Shown: positions 14,595-22,709 of the stretch, piece by piece
How the letters are laid out: every line of letters starts with the position of its first letter
Numbering within the stretch: position 1 is the stretch's first letter
Assembly (NCBI GenBank): GCA_910586275.1
Contig: CAJUIM010000035.1
Span: forward strand, 1 to 28,548
Length of the DNA: 28,548 nucleotides
DNA from: an uncultured Lachnospiraceae bacterium
Lineage (GTDB): Bacteria; Bacillota; Clostridia; Lachnospirales; Lachnospiraceae
Reading direction: 5' to 3'
Translations under genes and position numbers: made by a program
The notes under the pieces: model-generated
Told to the model about the DNA's origin: nothing
What the model saw: only the letters and a program-made list of their open reading frames with translations
Database searches by the model: none

Positions 14595-15887
14595 ATGATT
14601 TGGGATAAGACGAAAGAATGTATGGGCAGGGAGGAAATGCTGGCTCTGCAGGGGGAACGGCTGGCTAGGACAGTGAGGCTGGTATACCATAATGTGCCTT
14701 TTTACCGAAGGAAAATGCAGAACATGGGAATCGGGCCGGATGATATACGGGGAGTGGAGGATTTGTGCAAACTGCCCTTTACCACAAAAGAGGATATCCG
14801 CAGCAATTATCCTTTTGGGCTGCTGGCCGTCCCCCAGTCCGAGATTGCCAGAATCCATGTTTCCCGCGGCATTATGGGAAAGGCGATGCCTATAGGGTAT
14901 ACAAAACAGGACTTGGCTGTATGGAGCGAATGTATGGCAAGGGCGCTTACAATGGCCGGTGTGGGAGCCGATGATATTCTGCAGATCGCGCATGGTACCT
15001 TTGCGGAGGAATTGGGCATTCACGGAGGAGCGGAGAAGGTGGGGGCTGCAGTGCTTCCCATATCCATCCGCAATGCAAATAAACTGGCCGGCATTTTGGT
15101 GGATTTCGGCATAACGGCAATTGCATGTACTCCTTCGTATCTGCTGTATCTTGCAGAAACGTTGGAGTCCGGCGGCGAAACGGATATGGTTAAGTTAAAA
15201 ACCGCAGTCTGCGGCGCGGAACTATGGACGGAGAGGATGAGGAAACAGATCGAGGACAAGCTGCATATCCGTGTTCACGATATTTACGGGCTGCCGGAAA
15301 TCATGGAGCCAGGCATGGCATGCGACTGTGAATGCCATGCGGGACTGCATGTATACGAAGACCATTTCCTGCCGGAAATTATTAACCCGGAGACTTTGCG
15401 GCCTCTGGCGGACGGGGAAACGGGAGAATTGGTATTTACCACGATTACAAAAGAAGGATTTCCGCTGCTGCGCTATCGAACCAGAGATCTGACCAGCCTT
15501 ACCCGTGAAGCATGTGCATGCGGCAGGACGCTGCCCCGAATCGGCAGATTCAGAGGCCGTTCCGACGATATGCTGATTATACGGGGCATTAACGTATTTC
15601 CTTCACAGATTGAGGCAGCCCTTTCTGAGGCCACCGGGACGGTGCCTCATTATAGGATGATTGTGGAACGGACGGAGAATTTGGATACTCTGGAAGTGCA
15701 GGTAGAGGCAGGGGAAAAGTTCTTTTCCGATGAGATAAAGGAAATGGAGAAGCTTTCCTGTAAAATCGGCGATGCCATACAGCAGACCATCGGCCTTGCC
15801 GTAAAAGTGAAGCTGGTTGAGCCCAAGAGCATTGAAAGAAGCATGGGAAAGGCTGTGCGGGTGGTTGACAGGAGAAAATTGTTCTGA
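14595..15887 (+). CDS. PaaK-like (phenylacetate-CoA ligase family) protein with altered adenylation motifs
   Basis: 430 residues from ATG 14595, preceded by GGGGGAAGG; this gives the normal PaaK length, whereas a start at 14508 would overlap iorB. Conserved family parts include YHNVPFYRRKM, RYRTRDLT, GRSDDMLIIRGINVFPSQIE and GKAVRVVDRR. Several catalytic motifs differ. The ATP-binding loop, normally SSGTTGKPT, reads S90-RGIMGKAM. The aromatic acid pocket segment, normally GYGLFTGGLG-HYGAE, reads AHGTFAEELGIHGGAE. YGLSE reads YGLPE (231-235). The RSEGKA at the C-terminus reads RSMGKA (415-420, K419 kept). It lies between iorB and an ACT gene, where PaaK normally interconverts aryl-acetyl-CoA and the free acid. 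Whether this copy is catalytic is doubtful. Confidence 0.85.
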   Translation: MIWDKTKECMGREEMLALQGERLARTVRLVYHNVPFYRRKMQNMGIGPDDIRGVEDLCKLPFTTKEDIRSNYPFGLLAVPQSEIARIHVSRGIMGKAMPIGYTKQDLAVWSECMARALTMAGVGADDILQIAHGTFAEELGIHGGAEKVGAAVLPISIRNANKLAGILVDFGITAIACTPSYLLYLAETLESGGETDMVKLKTAVCGAELWTERMRKQIEDKLHIRVHDIYGLPEIMEPGMACDCECHAGLHVYEDHFLPEIINPETLRPLADGETGELVFTTITKEGFPLLRYRTRDLTSLTREACACGRTLPRIGRFRGRSDDMLIIRGINVFPSQIEAALSEATGTVPHYRMIVERTENLDTLEVQVEAGEKFFSDEIKEMEKLSCKIGDAIQQTIGLAVKVKLVEPKSIERSMGKAVRVVDRRKLF

Positions 15888-16013
15888 CGGCATGGAGGCG
15901 GAGTTTTACTGCCGATACAGATGGTGATGGTTATAAGGCATATTCCGGCAACGGCGTGGCTGGGAGGAATTTTGATTTCAGGCCGGGTGATAATATGGGA
16001 TGGGGGAAGAACT

Positions 16014-16448
16014 ATGAAGCAATTGTCTGTTTTTTTGGAAAATAGAACGGGTCGTTTGGAGGACGTTGTGACGGTACTGAGGAACAACGGAGTGAGCATC
16101 TTATCCTTAAGCCTTGCCGACACCAAGGAATTCGGTATGCTGAGACTTTTGGCAGACCGTCCGGATATGGCTTACAATGCATTGAAACGGAACGGTTTTT
16201 CCTGTGGGCTTACGGATGTGCTGACAGTGCGGCTGGCGGATAGGACGGGTATGCTTCAGGAACTCATGGCGGAATTTTCCGGCGCGGGCATCAATGTGGA
16301 ATATATGTATACATGGCCGTCAGAAGGAGGCAGCGGGGAGTCCGGTGCCGCAAGCAATATGGCTGTTGTGCTTAAAACTTCGGATATGGCGCTGACAGAA
16401 AAGATTCTGGCCGAAAAGTTTCGGAAATTTATGCTTGACATTAATTAA
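16014..16448 (+). CDS. Tandem ACT-domain protein of the iorAB-paaK cluster
   Basis: 144 residues from ATG 16014 (GGGGGAAGAACT upstream; the open frame to 15921 has no ribosome site). Two ACT modules are visible: KQLSVFLENRTGRLEDVVTVLRNNGVSI (starting at 2) and DVLTVRLADRTGMLQELMAEFSGAGINV (about 68-95), each with the beta-alpha-beta pattern and the Arg-Thr-Gly turn between strand and helix. ACT domains usually bind amino acids. Small tandem-ACT proteins frequently sit beside iorAB and paaK genes, which suggests sensing of an aromatic amino acid or related compound, but the effector is unknown. The second module carries a Gly/Ser-rich loop (SEGGSGESGA). A terminator follows. Confidence 0.85.
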   Translation: MKQLSVFLENRTGRLEDVVTVLRNNGVSILSLSLADTKEFGMLRLLADRPDMAYNALKRNGFSCGLTDVLTVRLADRTGMLQELMAEFSGAGINVEYMYTWPSEGGSGESGAASNMAVVLKTSDMALTEKILAEKFRKFMLDIN

Positions 16449-16481
16449 GAAGCAAGGTATACTGATTTGGTTAGAGGATTG

Positions 16482-16516
16482 AAAGACAGCACTTTTAAAC
16501 CGGTGTTGTCTTTTTT
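16482..16516 (+). terminator. Intrinsic terminator after the iorAB-paaK-ACT cluster
   Basis: AAAGACAGCAC (16482-16492) pairs with GTGTTGTCTTT (16503-16513), with one G-U pair, and is followed by a run of T to 16516. A second small dyad without a U-tract, GGAACC/GGTTCC (16548-16563), lies between it and the helicase gene. Confidence 0.85.
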
Positions 16517-16623
16517 CGCCATATGGCAGGAGAGTATAAATTGGTGGGGAACCGGGGGGTTCCGCAGGCAACTTTGAAGTAATATTGTATAGTTTTCAGT
16601 CACGGAAACAGGATAGGAGATTC

Positions 16624-18231
16624 ATGGACAGTACAGAACAGCAAATCAGTTACAAGGAATCGGGGATTGACGGAAGAATCATAAAGGCAGTGGAGGAAAT
16701 GGGGTTTGAATATATGACCCCTATTCAGGCAGAGGCAATTCCCATTATGCTGGAGGGCAAGGATTTAATCGGACAGGCACAGACAGGCACAGGAAAGACA
16801 GCGGCTTTCGGGATTCCGCTGATTCAGGGAGTCGATCCCGAGAGTAAGGCACTGCAGGCTATTATATTATGCCCTACCAGAGAATTGGCCATGCAGGCGG
16901 CAGAGGAGTTACGGAGGTTTGCAAAATATATTCACGGGCTCAAGGTGCTTCCGGTATACGGCGGACAAGATATCTCGCGGCAGATCAGGGCATTGGCCGG
17001 CGGGGTGCAGATTGTGGTGGGCACTCCGGGGCGGGTAATGGACCATATGCGCCGCCATACGTTAAAAACCGCACAGGTAAGGACGGTAATTTTGGACGAA
17101 GCGGATGAAATGCTGAATATGGGCTTCCGGGAAGATATCGAAACGATATTGAAGGATATGCCTGAGGAGAGGCAGACAGCATTGTTTTCCGCTACTATGC
17201 CGAAGCCGATTCTGGAAATTACGAAGGAATATCAGAAGCCGGATGCGGAATATCTGAAGATGACGCCTAAGGAAATAACGATTTCCTTAGTAAAACAGTC
17301 TTATTATCAAGTACAGCGCAAGGATAAAGAGGAAGTTCTTTCACGGCTTCTGGATTATTACCATCCGAAGCGTTCGCTGATTTTCTGCAATACGAAGCGT
17401 ATGGTGGATGAACTGACAGAGCATTTAAAGGATAGGGGATATCAGGCAGAAGGGCTGCACGGAGACTTAACGCAGGGGCAGAGGGATACGGTAATGAACT
17501 TATTCCGCGGCGGCAGGACGGCTATCCTGATTGCTACCGATGTGGCGGCAAGGGGCATTGACGTGGATGATGTGGAAGCCGTATTTAACTATGACGTTCC
17601 GGAAGATATCGAATATTATGTGCATCGTATCGGCCGTACCGGCAGGGCAGGCAAGACAGGCCGCTCTTTCACTTTAGTGGTAGGAAAAGAAATTTATAAG
17701 CTGCATGATATTGAAAGAGTCTGTCATACAAAGATTAAAGAGAGGAATATCCCGTCGGCAGCGGATATTACGTCAGTTAAGGCGGAAAAAGTACTGGGAG
17801 AAGCTCTTGAGACGCTGCAGACCAAGAATTTGGAAAAGACCATGGAGTTTTTGGAAGGAAAGCTGGCCGATGGGGAATATACCGCTTTGGAATTGGCTGC
17901 TGCCTTTATGAAAATTAAGATGGGCGATGATCTGAAAGAAATCAAAGTCGAAAAATTCAAGATAAAGGATTTCGGGCTGCGAAAAGGAGGCGGTTCGGAC
18001 GGAAAGAGAGGGGAAGGACGCAGAAGAGGCGATTCCGGAAGGAGCAGAAGGCGTGAAAAGGACGCTGCATCCGGCGGAAGGCGTGAAAAGGATGCTGCGC
18101 CAAGCGGAAGAAAGAGCAAAGAAGAATCCAGACGGGGCGGTTCCCGTAAGAAGGATTTTGAACTTGGCATAAGGCGGAAAGAAGGAAAAAGCAGTAAGCT
18201 GTCCGGGAAGAAGCAGAAAAGCAAGGCATAG
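16624..18231 (+). CDS. DEAD-box ATP-dependent RNA helicase (CshA/DeaD-like)
   Basis: 535 residues from ATG 16624, which has AGGAG four bases upstream; a TTG at 16585 would add 13 residues but lacks a site. All core motifs are present: the Q-motif region (GFEYMTPIQAEAIP), AQTGTGKT (52-59), PTRELA, DEAD (158-161), SAT (189-191), ARGIDVDDV and HRIGRTGR (334-341). It unwinds RNA in ribosome assembly or mRNA turnover. After the core come an alpha-helical segment and a very basic low-complexity tail of about 90 residues rich in Arg, Lys, Gly and Ser, which probably binds RNA non-specifically. Part of the tail is a recent duplication at DNA level (18048-18098). The gene is alone between two terminators. 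Confidence 0.96.
   Translation: MDSTEQQISYKESGIDGRIIKAVEEMGFEYMTPIQAEAIPIMLEGKDLIGQAQTGTGKTAAFGIPLIQGVDPESKALQAIILCPTRELAMQAAEELRRFAKYIHGLKVLPVYGGQDISRQIRALAGGVQIVVGTPGRVMDHMRRHTLKTAQVRTVILDEADEMLNMGFREDIETILKDMPEERQTALFSATMPKPILEITKEYQKPDAEYLKMTPKEITISLVKQSYYQVQRKDKEEVLSRLLDYYHPKRSLIFCNTKRMVDELTEHLKDRGYQAEGLHGDLTQGQRDTVMNLFRGGRTAILIATDVAARGIDVDDVEAVFNYDVPEDIEYYVHRIGRTGRAGKTGRSFTLVVGKEIYKLHDIERVCHTKIKERNIPSAADITSVKAEKVLGEALETLQTKNLEKTMEFLEGKLADGEYTALELAAAFMKIKMGDDLKEIKVEKFKIKDFGLRKGGGSDGKRGEGRRRGDSGRSRRREKDAASGGRREKDAAPSGRKSKEESRRGGSRKKDFELGIRRKEGKSSKLSGKKQKSKA
18048..18098 (+). repeat. 30-bp-period tandem duplication in the helicase tail
   Basis: A 21-bp unit starting AAGGCGTGAAAAGGA occurs at 18048-18068 and 18078-18098 with one difference. 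It encodes two copies of RREKDAA in the basic tail, keeps frame, and suggests slippage expansion. Confidence 0.8.
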
Positions 18232-18296
18232 AAAAGCAGGTCCCTTGGCGTTTTATTCCGTCGGCACAGGGCACTGATTATTACAAGAGACAAAAG

Positions 18297-18330
18297 TTAA
18301 CGCTGTCCCGGGATATCAGGACAGCGTTAA
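18297..18330 (+). terminator. Hairpin between convergent helicase and metalloprotease genes
   Basis: TTAACGCTGTCC (18297-18308) pairs perfectly with GGACAGCGTTAA (18319-18330). The stem overlaps the last codons and stop of the minus-strand gene. T-rich flanks are modest on either side, so it may act in both directions with limited strength. Confidence 0.5.
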
Positions 18331-18933
18331 TTCATGTCCATGTTCCTTCAGCCATTTTCTGTGTGCCTTATAATCGGGCAGAATCGTTTCCACACAAGCC
18401 CAGAAATCTTTGGAATGGTTCATATGCCTTAGGTGGCATAGTTCATGGACGACGACATAATCCAGAATGGCAGGGGGAGCCAGCATCAGCCGCCAATTGA
18501 AGGAAAGAGTGCCTCGGCTGCTGCAGCTGCCCCAACGGGTTTTCTGGCTGCGGATGGCGATAGAGGAAACGGCCGGGGGGATAATATGGCTATAGGCTTC
18601 GGCATAGTAAGCCACCCGTTTCGGGATGTATGCTTTGGCAGCTTCCCGGTATCTTTTTTCCAGTGCAAGTGCCTGATCCGGCGTAAGGTCCGGTGCTGCC
18701 GGCTGCTGCCGTTTCCTCTCTTGGAGTTCCGATAGTTTGCTGCCGATCCAATGTTGTTTTTCCCGCAGGAATCTTTCCGCATCCGCATTTGTGCCGCGGA
18801 GGGGCAGGCGGACTGTAAGGGTGCCGTCTCCGTTCAGGATAATGGCAGATGTCCTGCGCTTGCTGCGGATGACTTCATAAGGCACGGTAAAAGGTATATT
18901 GTTTTTGTCTGTTAATCTGATAATCTTCTCCAT
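18316..18933 (-). CDS. YgjP-type (SprT-like, DUF45) zinc metalloprotease
   Basis: 205 residues. The zinc site is HELCH (H163, E164, H167) with a third ligand in the following NHSKDFW (H173). The preceding RWGSCS motif (133-138) is characteristic of the YgjP/DUF45 group of gluzincin-like cytosolic peptidases. Their substrates are largely unknown. The gene is transcribed opposite to its neighbours. No Shine-Dalgarno sequence is visible before ATG 18933; instead a perfect extended -10 box ends only six bases upstream, so the message may be leaderless. The usual family length is about 230 residues, so this one is slightly short at the N-terminus. Confidence 0.9.
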   Translation of the reverse strand: MEKIIRLTDKNNIPFTVPYEVIRSKRRTSAIILNGDGTLTVRLPLRGTNADAERFLREKQHWIGSKLSELQERKRQQPAAPDLTPDQALALEKRYREAAKAYIPKRVAYYAEAYSHIIPPAVSSIAIRSQKTRWGSCSSRGTLSFNWRLMLAPPAILDYVVVHELCHLRHMNHSKDFWACVETILPDYKAHRKWLKEHGHELTLS

Positions 18934-18939
18934 AGTTGA

Positions 18940-18977
18940 ATTATAGCATTGTCAAGGGACTTTTTCTATGGTAGTAT
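18940..18977. promoter_or_regulatory. Back-to-back divergent promoters
   Basis: On the minus strand, TGCTATAAT (18940-18948) is a perfect extended -10 box for the metalloprotease gene. Directly abutting it on the plus strand, TTGTCA (18949-18954), a 17-bp spacer and TAGTAT (18972-18977, preceded by TGG) form the promoter of the TPR-like gene. The two polymerases cannot occupy these sites together. Confidence 0.6.
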
Positions 18978-19007
18978 GGAATTTGTTTGGAAAGGGATGG
19001 TTAATTT

Positions 19008-20357
19008 ATGGAAAACAGGAAGAAAAAGAGGCATAGAAAGAGAAAAGAAGACAGACGCAGAAAGAATGCCCGGCTTACAAAGGAGGAACTGAAAGCGAAG
19101 CGCAGAAGAGAGCATAGGCGCATTGTGATTATGGAAAAGGTGGCGTTGGCATTTCTTGTGTTTGGGGTAATCGGCGGAGGCGGTTTTGCCGTCGTATGGA
19201 ATCTGCCGGCAGTGAAACTGAGCAGGGAACTGAATGCGGGGGACGAGTTTACCGAAGAGGCAGCTTACCAGGAGGCGATAGAGGCTTATGAGAATGCATT
19301 GGAGATTGATTCGGCCTCAGTGAAAGCGTACCGCTGCATGGCCGGAGCATATTTGGATATGGCGGACGGAGCCAATGCCAAACAGGTTCTGTACAAAGGG
19401 TGGGAGAATACAAAGGATGAAAGCCTGCTGCAATATTACTGCACGGTCATATTGAACGAGGCAGTGGGTGAAATCAATGCGGGAAGTGAAAGCATTGAAA
19501 CAGTGGATAAAATTGTATCTGTGCTGGATCAGGGCATTATGGACCAAGATGCGCTGGAACTGCTGGATACGGCATATGGCCGGCTGACGGGACGCTGTAT
19601 GGAGAATGCGGAAGCGGTTGATTTTGCCGCATATGAGCTGCTGATGGGAAAACTATTGGAACTGTATCAGAAGAATCCGAGAGAAGAGATTGGGGCGATG
19701 GCAGCCCGATACGGTTACTTGGAGACAGGGGAACTGCTGCTGCCGTCGGAACATGTGGATGCATATTTGAATATTCTGCAGCAGGCGGATGCCATTGCGC
19801 CGCTTCCGGAAAGAGGGAGCCTGATTGCATGCCTGCTGAAAGAAAAAGAAATACAGGGTATTTTCGCCGGCATTTTTCAGGAGTTTGACGCAGGCAACTT
19901 TGAGGCGGCAAAAGATTTTATCGTATCGGACACTTATATAGCGCTGAGGGATGCTTTTATGGGCCGGACGATGGAATATTGGACCGGAGAGACATATATT
20001 CCTGTGAGCAGGGAATATGTGAAGCTAAAGCAGGACGGAGGAGGATGGACATTTTCTTTCCCTGAGTTCAGCGAAAACGAGGCAACGGCGGGAGTCATCA
20101 CGGTGTGGGGCGTGGATATGAGAGACAACGGAGTGCTGCGTACCAATATCTCTTATGAGCCGCCCATGCAGGACGGGGCATATTATCCCCATATCCAATA
20201 TGTAATCAGCTATATGAACAGTAATCTGCAGAAACAGAACGGGTTCCTATATGAAATGAATTATCACTTTGAAACGCGGACATGGACAGAGGAGAGCATG
20301 GTCACACATATGATCGGCGACTGGGGAGGACCTTATCAATGGGAGAAAACATATTAA
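19008..20357 (+). CDS. Membrane-anchored TPR-like protein of unknown function
   Basis: 449 residues. The first 41 residues are extremely basic (runs of Lys, Arg and His), followed by a single membrane helix (about 44-66, VALAFLVFGVIGGGGFAVVW). Outside it comes a tetratricopeptide-like helical repeat region, best seen at FTEEAAYQEAIEAYENALEIDSASVKAYRC-type spacing around residues 80-120, and a C-terminal domain containing a YYPHIQYVISYMN segment. Topology is likely cytoplasmic N-terminus, external bulk. I do not recognise a named family; a scaffold role in the cell envelope is conceivable. AAGGGATGG precedes the ATG. The last 19 bp overlap the start of the thiamine pyrophosphokinase gene, implying coupled translation. 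Confidence 0.8.
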   Translation: MENRKKKRHRKRKEDRRRKNARLTKEELKAKRRREHRRIVIMEKVALAFLVFGVIGGGGFAVVWNLPAVKLSRELNAGDEFTEEAAYQEAIEAYENALEIDSASVKAYRCMAGAYLDMADGANAKQVLYKGWENTKDESLLQYYCTVILNEAVGEINAGSESIETVDKIVSVLDQGIMDQDALELLDTAYGRLTGRCMENAEAVDFAAYELLMGKLLELYQKNPREEIGAMAARYGYLETGELLLPSEHVDAYLNILQQADAIAPLPERGSLIACLLKEKEIQGIFAGIFQEFDAGNFEAAKDFIVSDTYIALRDAFMGRTMEYWTGETYIPVSREYVKLKQDGGGWTFSFPEFSENEATAGVITVWGVDMRDNGVLRTNISYEPPMQDGAYYPHIQYVISYMNSNLQKQNGFLYEMNYHFETRTWTEESMVTHMIGDWGGPYQWEKTY

Positions 20358-21028
20358 AAAGAGAAAAGACATGTCATATTATCTGTCATGGGGATGTGTC
20401 GTTCTATGACTTAAACATAGACCTACAGGACGGAGACATATGTGTTGCTGTGGATGCAGGGTTTTATTACTGTGAGCCATTCGGCGTGGATCCGGATCTT
20501 ATAATTGGGGATATGGATTCCTTAAAAGAAAAAGGGGATTGGAGCGATATCGAGGAGATTATGGAGGAGAATCCGGAAATAGTGGAAATTCTCAGTACGG
20601 AGAAGGATGATACGGATACTTTGGCGGCGATTAAGGCCGGGTTTGCCAGAGGCTACCGCCGGTTCTGCCTGTTTGGCGCTTTAGGGAAGCGTCTTGACCA
20701 TACTTTTGCCAATATCCAATGCCTTAGCTATATCTTAAATCACGGAGGAAAAGGTTATATTATAGACGGAAAGATGGAAATAACGGCAATTAAGAATGAT
20801 ACCATCCGGTATGCGGCGGACTCCCAAGGCAGCCTGTCGGTATTCTCCTTGGGGGAGAGGGCAGAAGGGGTTTATATCAAAGGAATGAAGTATCTGCTGG
20901 AGGATGCAGTGGTGACCAATGATTTCCCTATCGGCATCAGCAATGAATTTATTGGGGAAGAGGCGGAAATTACGGTGAGGAACGGTATGCTTCTGCTGAT
21001 CAATGATATGTGCGGAGATTGGTGGTAA
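20339..21028 (+). CDS. thiN: Thiamine pyrophosphokinase
   Basis: 229 residues from ATG 20339, chosen because GGGAGGA stands eight bases upstream. Family motifs are in order: DGDICVAVDAG with FGVDPDLIIGDMDS (GDMDS at 57-61), EKDDTDT (D90, D91, D93) and GALGKRLDHTFANI. The enzyme transfers pyrophosphate from ATP to thiamine, giving thiamine diphosphate, the cofactor needed by enzymes such as IorA upstream in this window. A link to IorA is only a shared cofactor, not operon membership. It overlaps the end of the TPR-like gene and is followed by a terminator. Confidence 0.95.
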   Translation: MGENILKREKTCHIICHGDVSFYDLNIDLQDGDICVAVDAGFYYCEPFGVDPDLIIGDMDSLKEKGDWSDIEEIMEENPEIVEILSTEKDDTDTLAAIKAGFARGYRRFCLFGALGKRLDHTFANIQCLSYILNHGGKGYIIDGKMEITAIKNDTIRYAADSQGSLSVFSLGERAEGVYIKGMKYLLEDAVVTNDFPIGISNEFIGEEAEITVRNGMLLLINDMCGDWW

Positions 21029-21056
21029 TATTTTAACGAGGAAGGATTTTGCTGTG

Positions 21057-21088
21057 CGGCCTGACAATGCAATTGTCAGGCCGTATCT
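21057..21088 (+). terminator. Intrinsic terminator after thiamine pyrophosphokinase
   Basis: CGGCCTGACAAT (21057-21068) pairs perfectly with ATTGTCAGGCCG (21072-21083) over a three-base loop, then a T-rich stretch (TATCTTTTTA). It lies between convergent genes and serves the plus strand. Confidence 0.85.
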
Positions 21089-21116
21089 TTTTATGCACAC
21101 GGTCACATCTCTTGCT

Positions 21117-22658
21117 TTAATTCCCGCCCAAATCGGATTTCACCGGAACTTCCGTGGTTCTTTCATAGCAGGAGAAAGCTGCGTCCACAAAAGTTTTTTC
21201 CAGCTTCGGTGTAATCAGGCTTAGGGCAGGTACGATAGCCAGTCCCGCCAACATGGCAAAAGCACCTGCGTTAATGGGAGACTGCAGCATGGCGGGGAAA
21301 TGGCTGCGGAAAAGCATATTGCAGACCATAAAGCCGGCACCGAAGAGAAAGCTGGCCCATACGGAACCTACGGTAGTCCTTTTCCAGTACAGGCCGTATA
21401 AGAACGGTGCCAGGAAAGAACCTGCCAAGGCTCCCCAGGATACCCCCATCAGCTGTGCGATAAAGGTAATGTTTCCTTTGTATTGGATAATCGCTATGAC
21501 CACTGATATGGCGATAAAAACGACGATTAAAATCCGGATGGTAAGAAGCTGTTTTTTTTCGCTCATATTTTTAATGATATTGTCCTTTAGGAAGTCGATG
21601 GTAAGGGTGGAACTGGAGGCCATGACTAAGGAAGACAGTGTGGACATGGAAGCTGACAGCACCAGTATAACGACCAAACCGATCAAAGCAGGGGAAAGGT
21701 TGGAAATCATGGCCGGAATAATGGCATCGAATCCTTGGGAGGAGATCTCTACGCTGCCGGAGTACAGCCGGCCGAAACCGCCTAGGAAATAGCAGCCTCC
21801 GGACACCGCCAAGGCAAACAGGGTGGATATGATAGTTCCTTTTTTTATGGCTTTTTCGCTCTTTATGGCATAAAATTTCTGTACCATCTGCGGAAGTCCC
21901 CAAGTGCCTAAGGAAGTCAGGATAACTACGCCCAGCAAGTTGGCGGGATCCGGACCGAAGAAGGATGCAAATACGCCGGGCTGGACCGATGCGGTTTCAT
22001 CGGTTACTAACGCCAGACGGTTCAGCGCTTCCAGAAAGCCGCCGTTACTGTTCAGCACTGCGGCGATAACTGCCACGATGCCGAAGAGCATAATGATTCC
22101 CTGCAGAAAATCATTGATGGCGGTGGCCATATAGCCGCCGGCAATGACATAGATGCCGGTCAGGACTGCCATAATGACGATGCACACCGTATAATCAATA
22201 TGAAACGCCATTCCGAACAGACGGGAAAGCCCGTTGTAAAGGGAAGCGGTATAGGGAATCAGGAAGAGGAATACTATCACCGATGCGCCGATTTTCAGTC
22301 CGTCATTGTGGAAGCGCCTGCCGAAAAATTCCGGCATAGTGGCACTGTTTAAGTGCTGGGTCATAATACGGGTTCTCCGTCCTAAGATTACCCAAGCCAG
22401 CATGGAGCCGATCAGGGCATTTCCGATGCCGATCCATGTGGACGCGATGCCGTATTTCCAGCCGAACTGTCCGGCATAGCCTACAAAAATAACGGCGGAA
22501 AAATAAGAAGTGCCGTAAGCGAAAGCGGTGAGCCATGGCCCTACGCTGCGCCCGCCCAGCACAAAGCTGTTTACATCGGTGGCATGCCTGCGGCAGTAAA
22601 AGCCAATGGCTATCATAACGGCAAAAAAGAGTATCAGCATAATCAGTTTCAGCAGCAT
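21117..22658 (-). CDS. Sodium:solute symporter (SSF/PutP family)
   Basis: 513 residues from ATG 22658, which has GGGAGG seven bases upstream; the longer frame to 22682 starts before that site. About 13 membrane helices are visible. Family features include the N-terminal FVLGGRSVGPWLTAFAYGTSYFSAVIFVGYAG segment and the later GLVVILVLSASMSTLSSLVMASSS, which holds the Ser/Thr residues of the sodium site. SSF proteins import small solutes such as amino acids, sugars, vitamins or carboxylates with Na+. The gene starts 51 bp after the acyl-CoA ligase on the same strand, which suggests that the solute is a carboxylic acid then activated with CoA. The substrate cannot be read from the sequence. Confidence 0.92.
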   Translation of the reverse strand: MLLKLIMLILFFAVMIAIGFYCRRHATDVNSFVLGGRSVGPWLTAFAYGTSYFSAVIFVGYAGQFGWKYGIASTWIGIGNALIGSMLAWVILGRRTRIMTQHLNSATMPEFFGRRFHNDGLKIGASVIVFLFLIPYTASLYNGLSRLFGMAFHIDYTVCIVIMAVLTGIYVIAGGYMATAINDFLQGIIMLFGIVAVIAAVLNSNGGFLEALNRLALVTDETASVQPGVFASFFGPDPANLLGVVILTSLGTWGLPQMVQKFYAIKSEKAIKKGTIISTLFALAVSGGCYFLGGFGRLYSGSVEISSQGFDAIIPAMISNLSPALIGLVVILVLSASMSTLSSLVMASSSTLTIDFLKDNIIKNMSEKKQLLTIRILIVVFIAISVVIAIIQYKGNITFIAQLMGVSWGALAGSFLAPFLYGLYWKRTTVGSVWASFLFGAGFMVCNMLFRSHFPAMLQSPINAGAFAMLAGLAIVPALSLITPKLEKTFVDAAFSCYERTTEVPVKSDLGGN

Positions 22659-22709
22659 TGTTTTTCCTCCCAATTTTAACATGTGGTTTATATTCCGCCG
22701 GATATCTGG

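Noticed and set aside
16548..16563. GGAACC/GGTTCC dyad as a second terminator
   Set aside because: Short stem with no U-tract; probably incidental.
18048..18098. Possible CRISPR-like or mobile repeat
   Set aside because: Only two copies, in frame inside the helicase tail; a simple tandem duplication explains it.
18950..18955. Consensus TTGACA on the minus strand as -35 for the metalloprotease gene
   Set aside because: It is only four bases from the TATAAT box, so it cannot serve as its -35; the extended -10 explains the promoter better.
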